Positions 47,862-59,800 of a DNA stretch of 64,000 bases are shown piece after piece. Position numbers and translations under genes: made by a program. The notes beneath the pieces were generated by a model that was not told where the DNA came from, did no database searches, and was given only the letters and a program-made list of their open reading frames with translations. The stretch spans positions 189,000 to 252,999 of the forward strand of contig MNCI01018365.1 in the NCBI GenBank assembly GCA_015680685.1, read 5' to 3'. Source of the DNA: Gnetum montanum. Its lineage: Eukaryota; Streptophyta; Gnetopsida; Gnetales; Gnetaceae. Position 1 is the first letter of the stretch. Each line of letters starts with the position of its first letter.

Positions 47862-49200
47862 AGAAATCTACTACCTCATAGGACCATAGATCATAAAATA
47901 GAATTGCAGCCAAGTACTGACCTACCTATTCAAAAATCATATCAGATAACGGGACTAGAATTGGGGGAATTGAAGAAATAGCTTAAGAGCCTAATGTCCA
48001 AAGGGTACATTTGTCTCTCAAAACCTCCTTATGAGGCACTAGTGCTATTTGTCACCAAGAAGGATGGAATGTTACATCTCTGCCATGACTACAAGCTGTT
48101 GAATAAACATATCATCAAGAATAAGTATCTAATGCCACTCATTTTTGACTTGTTTGATTAGTTGGTAAGGCCTTGTTATTTCACCTAGCTAGACCTTCAC
48201 CACGGGTACTATTAGGTACACATTGTAAAGGATGACGAGGAAAAAACTACATGTGTAACTAGATATGGATCATACAAGTGGATGGTGATTCACTTTAGGC
48301 TCTACAATGCACCAACTACCTTCTATACCTTAATGAATGAGATATTTCAACCATTCCCAAATAAATTTGTGGTCATCTATCTCAACGATATCTTGGTGTA
48401 TAGCCAAACCATGGAGGAATATGCTCTCCACCGGCAGTTAGTTCTTGAGAAGCTACGAGCAAATAAGTTGTATGTTAAGAAAGAGATATGTGAATCTATT
48501 GTATGGAGCTAAAATTTCTAGGACATATCATGGGGCATGGATAGGTTAAGCCAAATCCCAAGAAGGTAGAGGTTGTATTCCAATGGCCCACTCCTACTAA
48601 TGTTCTTGAGGTCAGACAGTTTATGGGGTTAGCCAACTTCTATCATAGATTTATCAAAAATTTCTCAGGTATCACTGCTCCCCTCAAAAATTTGCAAAAG
48701 AAAGAAGTTCCATGGTAATGGAATTTAAACTATTAGTAGGCCTTCGAAAAAATCAAAGAGGCCTTAACCTCCCATCTTGTGTTGGCATTACTAGATTTCT
48801 CAAAATGTTTTGAGGTCCATACTAATGTCAATGAGGATGTAATTGGTGGCATGTTACTATAAGAAGGTCATCTTGTCACTTATGATTCTTGAAAGTTAAA
48901 CCAGGTAAAGCAAAGATGGCCAGTCCATGAGAAAGAAACATTTGCTATTATCCATTACTTGAGATTGTGGAGACACTACTTGCTAGGAAGTCGTGTCCAT
49001 GTAAAGACTGATAATCTAACCACTAGTTATCTACTAAATCAAATTAAGCTAAGGCCCAAACAAGCATGATGGTTGGCTATGCTTTCTAAGTTTGATTTGC
49101 AACTAACCTACCTCCATAGTAAGGAGAACATGGTGATGGATGCGTTGAGTCGTCATCCTCAACCTACCTCCCAGCTCTTTTTTATCATTGGGCCATAAAC
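47862..49200 (+). pseudogene. Reverse transcriptase and RNase H of E
   Basis: RT blocks: [21 protein letters not shown] (about 47,993, cited in part), [16 protein letters not shown] (48,058), YNAPTTFYTLMNEIF (48,303) and VIYLNDILVYS (48,373), in which the first Asp of the catalytic YxDD is Asn. RFIKNFSGI follows at 48,650. RNase H: WPVHEKETFAII (about 48,920) and HVKTDN (about 48,997), then KENMVMDALSRHP (49,123), the block that ends RNase H in chromoviruses. Confidence 0.82.
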
Positions 49201-50555
49201 TTTACATGTTCAGTGTGATGAAGTGTTGTTGGCTCGGATCCAAGATGATTTAAAAAGGGACCCTCATGTCATTGATCTAATGAAGTTAATAGAAACTAGG
49301 CAAGCTCCACATTTCAAAATGAGGGATGGATTTCTTTGATTCTGTGACAACCAAATTTTTTTGCTAGATTAGGATGGCCTCTATAAGGAGATAATCCAAT
49401 AGTGCTATGACACATAATGGGCTGGGCACCGTAGACAGAAAAAAACTTTGGCACTCATTGATAGAACCTTCTTCTGGCCAAAGATGTATCAAGATGTGAT
49501 TTCCTATGTTTAGGAGTGTCTGGTGTGCCAACAAGACAAAGGTTCTACAAAGCATCTAGGTGGACTTATACTCCCCTTGGAAATCCCTTCATTCCCATGG
49601 GCTATAGTGACCATGGATTTCATCGCAAGCCTACTGAATGCCCAAGGTTTGAGCAGCATCATTGTAGTGGTGGAAAAATTTTTCAAGTTTGTCATATTTA
49701 TTCCTTGCCCATTTTAATGTTCAGCTAAGGACACTGTAGCATATTACTTTGATAGGGTGGTTCAATATTTTGGGTCACCTATGAGCATTATATCATATTG
49801 TGATCCCTAATTTGCAAGTGCCTTCTGACAAGCCTTAGTTGGCATGATGGGTATCACCCTCAAATTATCGACAAGTTTTCATTTACAAATAGATAGTTAG
49901 ATAGAATAAATGAATCATGTACTCAAGGAGTACCTCTAACATTATGTTAGTAGTGATCAAAAGAATTGGCCTATTCTGTTGGGAATTGCTCAACTAAGTT
50001 AGAACATCCAAAAGTCATTAGCTATTGAATTTTCTTCTATGTAATTGGTAATGGAAAGGTAGCCCATTACCCCACACATGGTCTCCCCCTTGTTACAGGG
50101 TCAACATCCCTCAATGGATGAATTCTTAAAAGTGTTGTGTGAAAATATTGAAACTACAAGAGATTTTCTAGAGAGGGTGGTGCAATGTATGAAAAAGTAC
50201 ACCGATCAAAAACACTAGCACCATGAATTCAAGGTGGGAGATTGGGTTCTCTTAAAATTGGAGTTGTGTCAATTTAAGCTAAAATAAGGAACTACATCCA
50301 AATTGATGAGGTAGTATGATGGTCCCTTTCGAATCATTGATAAAATTAACCTTGTGACATATAAGCTTCAACTACCTATCAATATGGATAGAGTCCATCT
50401 AGTTTCTCATGTTAGCATGTTGAAGCCACTGACTGATGGGTTCCCTTATCCTAAAAGAAGCCTCTTGATGTGAGAATGACCTTGTATAAAATCTATATAA
50501 GGAAAGAGAGCAAACTGCATCTGAAACTTTCAAATCACTAGCCATGGTCCAAATT
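49201..50555 (+). pseudogene. Integrase of E
   Basis: The zinc-binding region ends in CLVCQQDKGS (about 49,518). The DDE core includes FPWAIVTMDFIASL (about 49,593), SIISYCDP (about 49,786) and a MNHVLKEYL block (about 49,913). The C-terminal part reads HHEFKVGDWVLLKL (about 50,222), YDGPFRIIDKINLVTYKLQLP (about 50,318, in part) and HVSMLKPL (about 50,409), typical of chromoviruses. Broken by stops. Confidence 0.82.
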
Positions 50556-50665
50556 TGAAAGTGGAATTTCTCATCCATTGGAAACACCATCCAACTTAGA
50601 TGATAGTTGGAAACCAATAGAGCATTTGAGGTCCTAGGAAAACTTAATCTTGGACTTCTATCAGG
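50556..50665 (+). pseudogene. Chromodomain-like tail of E
   Basis: VEFLIHWKHHPT, stop, DDSWKPIEHL and LILDFYQE can be read in one frame, the hWkgyp..ddsWEp..hL...li..F pattern of an integrase-fused chromodomain. In living elements this domain steers insertion to marked chromatin. Confidence 0.68.
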
Positions 50666-52720
50666 AGCAAGCGATCAACCTCCTTCCTTGGCTACTCCGA
50701 TGATGGATAGAGAAACCTCCTATGAAAAAACAAGAATTGGTAGAGGCATGGCATGTGTTGCCTCATAGGTTCCAAGAGTGATTTCTTATGAGAGCCTGCC
50801 TTAGATAGGAGGGTTTTCCTAGAGTTTTTCAAAGAACTTTATAGGTCATGGGGCTTAGGTTTGGCATAGAAAAGGAGTCTGTGCTAATCTTGAGATCCCT
50901 AGACCTTTGGGTACAAGTGAGTCGGGGGATGCCCTGGGACTCATACATCCCTAGATCAGTGTGTTTTATCATGTCACAATGATAGACCACTTAAAGTCCT
51001 TCCATAGTCTTACATCTCAAGTAGGATGTGGAAGGATGGACATTCCAAGTCTTGAAGGGTACCTCTCTTGACTTGGGTGTCGGATGCTATGATGAGTTTA
51101 GATCTTAGGAAGATAGTCAAGTTCAACAAAAAATCTTTAAGGCCCTAGGCCATGGCAATTGGACCTTCCAGAACCTAAGGTCCTTTTGGACTTAACTTAA
51201 AATAACATAAGCTTACTTCCACAAAATTGATGAAATCCTCCCTCAGTTTTGGTGTAGTTGCCTTGTGGGTTACCCAGGCTATGCTCTGAGGTCATTGCTC
51301 ATTTTAAGCAGGGAAGAATTATGAGAGAGGTAGTAGGGTTGGTGGTTGCCTACTACCTCCCCCATGGTTTGGGGGTCGTGGGGGCGTAAGGAGTCCTCCA
51401 CTCCTTGTGTCTTTGAAACCATATTGGCATGGTAGTTCCATATGCTAGTAAGAGGGGGCCACAACCTTCCTCATTACCCCATTCGGCAGGACCTTACTTG
51501 GGAGGGTTGCATAGTTCAACTCTACATTGGGGTGTCAACTAGGTGTGTCATGGGACATGCTATGGAATGTTGCATGTGCTCGTAAGAGCATGGCACGAAC
51601 TACCAACACGTGGTGATGAATTTGGAGGGTTCAACTGGTAGTCCCCATGGTGTCCATGTGAGTAAAGCAAGGGAGTGCTATTTATCTTTGTTAGGATAAT
51701 GTGTATGTTATGTTTGAAACACCACTCAGGGTGTATGCTAATACTAACATGTTGTTTGTTGGCATGTGTTTCAAGATTGTTGATTGTTGAGATGTATTCC
51801 TCTTGAGTTTCATCTTGATTTTGAATCTGCTTGGGGAACTCTTAGGATGCCAAGCAACATTCTTAGGAGCAACGTTATTACAAGTGCACTTTTTAAAGTA
51901 GTATCAGAATGGGTGACATTTTAGGAAGCTCTAAAAGCCTTGGAATTCATGTCTAAATTTTGGACTTTGGGAACCTATAACTTTTGATTCCAAAAGCCTT
52001 TTTCAACAAACAAATAGTTGTTTCCAGTAGATTTTGACCTCCCACATGCATTGGTGAAGTTGGATCTATCTTATGAAACTCTGAAAATTAGTTTTTTAAT
52101 TCACATCCCTTAAACTATGCCTTAAGAGCCTCAAGAGCTTAATTTAGCATAACTCATGCATTTGATGTCCATTCTTAATATATAAATAGTCATTACTAAC
52201 ATTTTCTTGGCCTTTTGACTCCAATAGTGATGTTAGATTCAACATCCAAGTACGTGATTATTAGATGAAAGTTTAAATAATGCCTTATTAAGCCTGTAAC
52301 CTAGATCAACTAACCATGCCTAATAATTTAATGGTTGGGACTAACAAATCTAACCTTTCTAGTCATCTTGGGCCTAAGGATTAAGTAACTACGTGATAAT
52401 TATAGTTAGTCCCAAGCCACTAACTCCTAGTTGGTCATTAGTCACACTGCCAGAGCTAGTGACCTAAGGGAGGTAGAAAGGCCATCAGGAGTCAAAGAAA
52501 TGTAACCAAACTAATAACAACTCAAAAATCCAAACATTTGGGAAATCAATTGGAAAACCAAAATGACAAGGAAGATGTCTACTAATTCAAATAGCAAACA
52601 AATAATTTAGTAGCAAACATTTTTCATCATGTAGAATCATAATCTTATCCTAACAAGGTGTATGATACCATGAGAAGAAGCAAATCATGAAAGAGTCCAA
52701 GAGTATGAATGAAGATTACA
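50666..52720. other. Unassigned region after E, possibly with LTR remnants
   Basis: No coding sense was found. TAGTATCAGAATGGG (51,899-51,913) resembles an initiator-Met primer site, which would put an LTR end just before it, but no partner LTR was found. The stretch 51,330-51,400 is G/C-richer than its surroundings. Confidence 0.35.
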
Positions 52721-53823
52721 ACATATAATATGCTTACAAGATTCCTAGCCATTGAAAGACAACATCTATTATGGCCATCTTGGACCTTAGACTAGCACAA
52801 GTATCAATACCCATGCATCCTTGAAGAATTACAAGATTTGAATGTTGATGCCTTGTATATACAAGAAGTCCTACCATAGGAATTTCTATACTAATTCCAA
52901 CCCAATTTAAGAAAGTTGGGATATGAAGGTATCTATGAGCAAAAAGGCTCTTATGATGGTTCTTCATTTGAGTCATATAGCCTAGCCTACTATAGGAACC
53001 ACAACATGGATTATTGTGCAATCTCCTATAAGGAATCCAAATTTGACCTAATAAAAATGTTAAGATAGATATTAGAAAACATGATTTTTGAAATTCTGGA
53101 ACTTCAAATCGTGGAAAAGAAAGAATGATCAAGATTTCAAAGAAGTCACATAGTCTTGACATTAGTATTGAAAATGCAATCATCAAGAAGACACATATGT
53201 GTGGTCAACATACATTTGATCACCAACCCAATATGTCTAAATGTCAAACTTTATTAAGTGTCCTACTTAGTTAATCATATCAAGCAAAACTTGAAGAATA
53301 AGTTATTCCTAACTTATAATAGTCCTAACCCAATGCCATTCATCCTCTGTAGAGACTTCCATGCGAAAGCTAGAAGTGGTGTTCATCAATTCCTCAAATA
53401 TGGAAGAGTGAAAGAGTCTTTAGAAGAAGAACTCGATTTGAAAAAGATGTTCTTATTAGTTCATCGTACTATTTTATTGGTTAGTTCATACTCTACCTAT
53501 TTCAAATCTTCAGTAGACCAATTGAATCACCAAATTTAAGATCATATCTTGCTAATGGATAGTATCCATCAAGAACCCTAGTTCACTAATTACGCTACCA
53601 TGACTACTAAAGATGGGTCAACATCCTTCTTCATTGAGACCTTAGAATACATTTGGTATGATATCTAATTCTTCCAAGTCACCAAGCTACTAGAGTTAAT
53701 TTCTAAGAAAAAGGTTGAAGAACAAGATCAAGTCATGCCATCTCGAACAAGACTATTCAACCATATACCCTTTATGGAAAAACTACAACTACATCCCTTG
53801 ATCCTAGAGGTTGATGAAAATTA
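52721..53823 (+). pseudogene. CCR4/Nocturnin-like deadenylase pseudogene
   Basis: The family is the endonuclease/exonuclease/phosphatase fold that removes mRNA poly(A) tails. Blocks in order: TYNMLTRFLA and LLWPSW (52,721-52,785), EELQDLNVDALYIQEV (about 52,824-52,871; the family has a catalytic Glu in LQEV), LRKLGYEGIYEQKGSYDG (about 52,908), CVVNIHL (about 53,190), VSYLVNHIKQ (about 53,256), PFILCRDFHAKARSG (about 53,335; the family has GDFNxxPxS) and FTNYATMTT with TLEYIWYD (about 53,582-53,665). It ends EVDEN, stop at 53,821-53,823. It is intronless across these blocks, has several stops and shifts and changed catalytic residues, so it looks like a processed or captured copy. Confidence 0.68.
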
Positions 53824-56822
53824 GGGAGTTTCTTAATTTAATTATATTTCTTGTTTTATACTTCTTTATTTATTTAATCTATATTTCCAAATTAGGGAAA
53901 TAAAACAATTTGGGTAATATAAGTAGAAAAAAAGGACTTGCCTTCCTTTCTTGGGTAACCAAAGATATGAGTTGCACTTTTTATAACCCTAGTTAGGATA
54001 GGTAATTGGTGGTTGGTAGACCTTTAATTCACCTCTTGTCATTACCTAACAAATTAAGGTAATATTAATAAGACAAGATTTATATTTCCTAAGTATTTTT
54101 TTCACCTATATTTTATTTGCATAACAAATGAGATAATTTCAAATTATTCAACGACATTTTGAAAGGAGAAATCAAAGCATTGGAGCATAGAGGGAGCATT
54201 GAAGTATGAAGGAACATCCTTAATGTGAATTCATTCAAGGATAAATGAAAGCTAAGGAAGATAATTTGTCATGTGCTTATTCCCAAATGGTGTTGTTCTA
54301 TAACAAAGATGGTATCGCTTCGTAATAAATTATGTAATAAGACTCAAAAAGGTAAGTTGTAATAAAGCCCAAAAAAACATGTTATAATAATGAGCATACC
54401 TCTTGAGGTGACCTCTAAGGGTTTGACCTAAGGTATTTATCCTTGGGAATTAGAAGTTGTGGTAGCATAGAGTTACAAAGTTGGTAAAGGTGAGTAACAG
54501 GTGTCAAGTGAAGTTGGACAAGAAGGTAACTAGCCATTCCTTTTGGTCAAGTACAAGCCTAACCGTGGTGGCAATGCTAAATTGCCTCTAAGGTATAGAT
54601 GTTAAAGTAAGATAACCCAAAGAAACACTTAGAGCATGACCTAGATATTATATTTCTACATTAATAAAGTTTCCTTTTCCTTTTCTTTTGCATTTTCCCT
54701 ATAGCATTCATTACACATAATGTCAAATGTGCAAATATTTAATATTTTCCCTAAATTTGAGAACGGGATGTCATAAGTTATATCTAAGAGACACTAAGCT
54801 GAAGCTAAAAGTGAATTTTTACTTATAATTCCTTTCATGAAATTTTTTTCCACAAAACAATGTTACCCACTAGAATCAAACCTATAACCTAGGTTTTACT
54901 TGTTATCAAAATAGGATTTCATAGAGTGAATTTACTTCTTTATGCGAATGATGATACTACCTAATTTCTACATCTAAATATGCTTAATATGCTACAAGTT
55001 TTAAACAATTTTTCTTTCTCTAGGGAAAACTAAATTGATGATATAAGGTACAAGAAATGTAATTAAAAGCAAATGCAAATCTTTAAGAGTTTATGCATGG
55101 AAAGTGAAAAGAAAATTTTGTCACTTATTCTCCTAGGTTGTACAGATGTATTGTATAAGGACCACATCTTAGTGCAAAAACTTAGAAGGTTATTGATAGG
55201 GTGTTAAAAAAAATTTGTTTTTCCTTAATGAGTTGAAGATGATGAATTAAACACAATATGATACATTACTCTTGAAATATAACATGTAATCTTTAGAAAT
55301 GAAACCTCTATATCATTTTATTACCAACACCAAAAATGGGTGAGCAACATAACAAATCAAATTTTCTAGAGTAATGCTTAAAGAACCAAGGTTTGTTTTC
55401 TCAAAGCATACAATGGCTGAAAAACTAGAATTTATCCTTGTAATAGGTACAAAATCATCATAAGCGCATTCACAAAGTGGTTAAGCAACAAGTGTGGTTA
55501 GGCAACAAGTGCTATTGAAGCTTTCGTACAATGTAGAAGGGAAAAAGAAATTTAATTTGGAGTGCATTAGATGTAATCAATTAGATTCAAATATTTGCTA
55601 TCTTTCACGTATTCCCTTGAAACTTTGCAACCTTATGAGCAAGCTTCCACCAAGTTCACATACACTTAAAGACTTGAACATGGAAGTGGATTCACCTACC
55701 TATAGAGGAAAGCACATATAGGTTATGTGGAACAAAAACTGTTGAGAATGAATATCATCGTTTTCTTGGCTATAATTTAACTTGTTTGCATCAAAAATTT
55801 AGTATGGAAGCAAACAGTTAGTAAGTTCTTTTTATAAGATCCTATTGAATCAATTTTTTCTTTGCTGTAATGGCTATACAATGAGTCCTTTGTTTCGGAC
55901 ATGAATCTCTAGTTTAAATTTCATTAATGAAAATTTCCTCACTTTGGCCGTTCATCTATGTCTGTTTCAGTTTTACTATAAATATGAAGAAAAAATATTT
56001 ATCATGAATCAGGTAACGTTTTAAAGCATTTTGGATGTGCAATTTCCAAAATAATGATGTGTAAAGCTTGAAATAAATGTTCGGTATGCAAAATGCTTCA
56101 GATAAACCAGTAATACATTTAAAATGACAAATTGATACAAATATGATGCATGCATTTGGATACGCAGACAGCAAACAACATGCGCTGGAAATGAAAATCA
56201 TTTCCAACACGTTCTTATGTTGATTTTTATTTTAGACTTATGAATACAATGGTATCTCTGGATAAATGTTCTATTCCATTTTAAAAACCTCTTTCAAAAT
56301 AGCATTAGCAAGGCTACTTTTTTTTCAAGTAGTTGTGCTCAGGCTTAGCCCAGGCCTTCCGGCTTAATAAACCAGCACTTTGTGAGCTTTACTGCATAAG
56401 AAACCAACACCTTGCCATCATTCTAAATAATGACCTCTCCAACAATTGCATATACATACCAAAAACAAAAAACAAAAAGAAACAAAAAAAATCTATTGGT
56501 GCGAACCAAAATTTCAGACTTTCGAATGCATGTCAATTAAAATCAGCAGCAAGAATCAGCAGCAATCCTTTCCGATTGCTAGCCTGTACACCAATGTGGT
56601 CAAAACTTGTTGACCAGATTATAATTTTCTTGTACAAAACAATGAATATGTTTCGGTGTGATTAGTGTGCTCTGAAAAAATCATCAAAAAAATCGGAAGT
56701 AATGGGTGTCAATTTGACACAAACTGGCACAGGGGGGAATTTTGTGATGATAGGGAACTGTAAAAAAATCTAGTAACTACATGTGATCGCTAAGTATCTA
56801 CTCATGAAGAAAATGCGGGACA
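53824..56822. other. Unassigned intergenic DNA 3' of RIBA
   Basis: AT-rich, with no recognised element. The stretch CCTAAATTTGAGAACGGGATGTC (54,752-54,775, given in part) resembles the sequence near the 3' LTR of some Gypsy elements, but this is weak. A 75-codon plus-strand frame at 55,494-55,721 with two Cys pairs was not recognised. Confidence 0.4.
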
Positions 56823-59800
56823 TCAACTAGAAGGATCTCCTTGCATGATTGAAGCAAATGGACCATCAATGCCTAGCCCATATATGTGTCCCATTTTGGT
56901 GCGCTTAGTCTCCAAGTATCTTCGGTTTTCCTGAGTTACAGGGGAGAGAACAGGAACCCGTCCAACTACTTTTAAACCGTAACCTTTAAGACCCACATAC
57001 TTGGCCGGATTATTTGTCATTAACCTCATAGTTCGAACTCCTATGTCTCTAAGAATCTGGAACATCAAATGTAGCCATTAAAGTCAACGCAGTTTTGTTA
57101 GAAAGAAAATTAATTCAATTCGACTGTCCAATGAGATTAAGGAGAAAGATTTAGTAATAATGTAAAAGTGCATAACAAAATATCAACACTGGTAAATTCA
57201 CTGGATATCAAGCATTACCTGTGCTCCAATTCCATATTCACGAGAATCAACAGGCAATCCAAGTTCTACATTAGCTTCTACTGTATCACGTCCCTCATCT
57301 TGAAGATTGTAAGCTCGAAGTTTGTGTCCAAGGCCAATACCTCTCCCTTCATGGCCACGCAAATAAACCAGTACTCCTCTGTTTGCCTGCTCTATCTGCT
57401 GCATTGCTAGTGCAAGTTGATTTCCACAATCACATCTTGCTGATCCAAATATGTCTCCAGTAAGACACTCAGAATGAACTCTCACAAGTACATCCATTCC
57501 ATCACCTATATCACCCTATGCTCCCATATGTACAAGAAACATTAGGATTCACAATGCAAGTCAAGTCGGTCATCACAAGGAAATTATCACTTAGCATAGG
57601 CCAAAAAATAAAAAACGGTGATTAATCATATATCACAAATATCACGTTCTAGAATGCAGCCTATTTTTTTTTTAGTTTTTAGATGTTAACTATAATACAA
57701 TCTTTGAGAAATGTTATTTAATGAAGAAGATCAGGGTAGAATTTCCATTGCAGTTAAATTAGAATCTGATTGCGTAATAAAATTGATATTTCATGTGTCA
57801 ACTGTATACAGCTTACCTTAACCATGGCAATATGTTCAATCCCATCCAGCTTAGAGCGATAGCAGTATGCTTGAAAGGCTCCCCACATTGTTGGTAACCT
57901 TGCAATGGCACTCCTTTCAACCAATTTTTCACGTTTTCTTCGGTACCTGATATCATTGGCATTGAACTAAATTGTATATGATATGACCCTTTTAACGTAA
58001 CAATGCAAGAAAAATATGATTAACTCCAATTTTAGTAATTTGATATTTAAGAAGCTAAGCATACCGAACAAGATCAGCTATAGAAATGAGCGGAATGTTA
58101 TGCTCTATTGCAAATTCACGAAGCCTTGGTAACCGGGCCATTGAACCATCATTATCAACGATCTCACAAAGGACCCCAACAGGAGCCAATCCAGCCAGCG
58201 ATGCTAAATCCACAGAAGCTTCAGTATGCCCAGCTCTCTTAAGAACACCGCCGTCTCTGTATTTCAAAGGGAAAATATGACCAGGTTTTCTAAAATCTTC
58301 TGGCTTGGAATCAGGTGACACAAGCGCTAAAATTGTATTTGCCCTATCAGTTGCCGATACACCAGTAGTAGTACCTGCTTTGGCATCCTAACATGTCAAA
58401 GTTGTTGTCAAGTGAATATCGATGGTCTTATAAATTTTAACATGTTTCATTTCATAAAAGAAAATCAGCTGGAAACAAAATAAATTCTCCCTTACCACAG
58501 AAACAGTGAATGCTGTCAGGAGTTTCTCTTCATTCTCTTTATCTGGAACCATAAGTGGCAAATTAAGTCTGTTTAAGGCATCTTCTTTCATCCCCACGCA
58601 GACTATTCCAGTACAATGTTTTACTAAGAATGCCATGGCTTCAGGAGTGACGAACGATGCTGCCATAATAAGATCTCCTTCATTCTCTCGGTCCTCATCA
58701 TCTACAGCAATAACAAACTTTCAAAGCAAAGAATTACGTAAGTCCCAAGAAACACCTTCCAAAGTTTAATTAACACGATCTCATGAGCAACATTTAAGAT
58801 TGACTCCTGAAAAGCATTACAGCACTTTTTGTTGGCGTACTTCTTTGTGAATTCATGATGGTTTCTTGTTTAACTTATCTTCAAAGGACATAAGACTTCA
58901 AATCCTTGTCTTGACAAAATAAATCTCAAATTGCTATTAAATACAATTTAAGCAAAGCCAATGATGGGATGAATTAAATATCTCAATAAAAAATTGACAA
59001 TAAAATCATTTTAACCTTCACGAAAAATGATTCAGAATGCATTTCATAAATGTAGCATGAAGAGGGAAGATTTCATAACGATGGACATAGGCAGAAGATT
59101 TTTAAAAACGACTGATCAACAGGCTTTGGGATGCCTTTTCTTAGAAAAACATACAAATGCTTATCAGGTAAGGTGCTTGCCAAGTTTGACTCAAAGCTCA
59201 CAGAATGGAAGGATAAGCTCGTCACAAGCAAGAGATTACAACTTATTAAAGCCAGGTCAAAGGTTACTCATTGTACATGATGTTGTGCATGTCTATTTCT
59301 TTAATAACTTCTAGCAAGATGAACATAGTGTACAAGACTACCTTAGGGGCCAGCCAGACGGTTCTAAAAAGATCCATCGTCTACCGTTGGATACAGTTTG
59401 CTCTCGGTGGAGTTTTGGAGGATGGTTTTTATATAGAGTTGAATTACTAAATAAACAGTTATCCAATCTTAAGCTTGTAGAAAACGTCTTCTACAAAGTA
59501 TTGGTTGCATTAATGCTTGTGCAATGAAGAAAATTATTGCGAGAAAATATTTTCAAACAAGTTCTAAAAGGTTATTTCAGAATATGCTGTAAAACTGCCA
59601 GCCATAATACAGAATTGAAGAATACTATTATTGCATGCAATTAAATCCGTCTCTTGGCCCTCTCCTATAGATGTCAGTCCCAATACTTTTCACAAAAGGA
59701 AAATAAATGAAACCGCAGATCTCCTACTCATTTTGCAACCATTTCAAGATAAATTTTAAGCATCAAAAAGAAGTTGAACACAAATTGTGCTCTAGTAAAG

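Larger units (their letters stand above)
47862..50665 (+). mobile_element. Chromovirus-type Gypsy relic E (pol without 5' part)
   Basis: It begins abruptly in the RT N-terminus (LPHRTIDHKIELQPSTDLPI) directly after the pararetrovirus YIDD region. It continues with RT, RNase H, integrase and a chromodomain-like tail. No gag, protease or LTR was recognised. Many stops, mostly TAG, show it is dead. The chromodomain and primer-independent features place it in the chromovirus branch. Confidence 0.8.

Noticed and set aside
55494-55721. A 75-codon frame with Cys pairs as a possible zinc-finger gene
   Set aside because: The spacing does not fit a known finger that I recognise, and there is no supporting context; left as unassigned.
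59027-59314. A 95-codon plus-strand frame inside the RIBA intron
   Set aside because: No start context, domain or codon bias; it is antisense to an intron of an expressed-looking gene.
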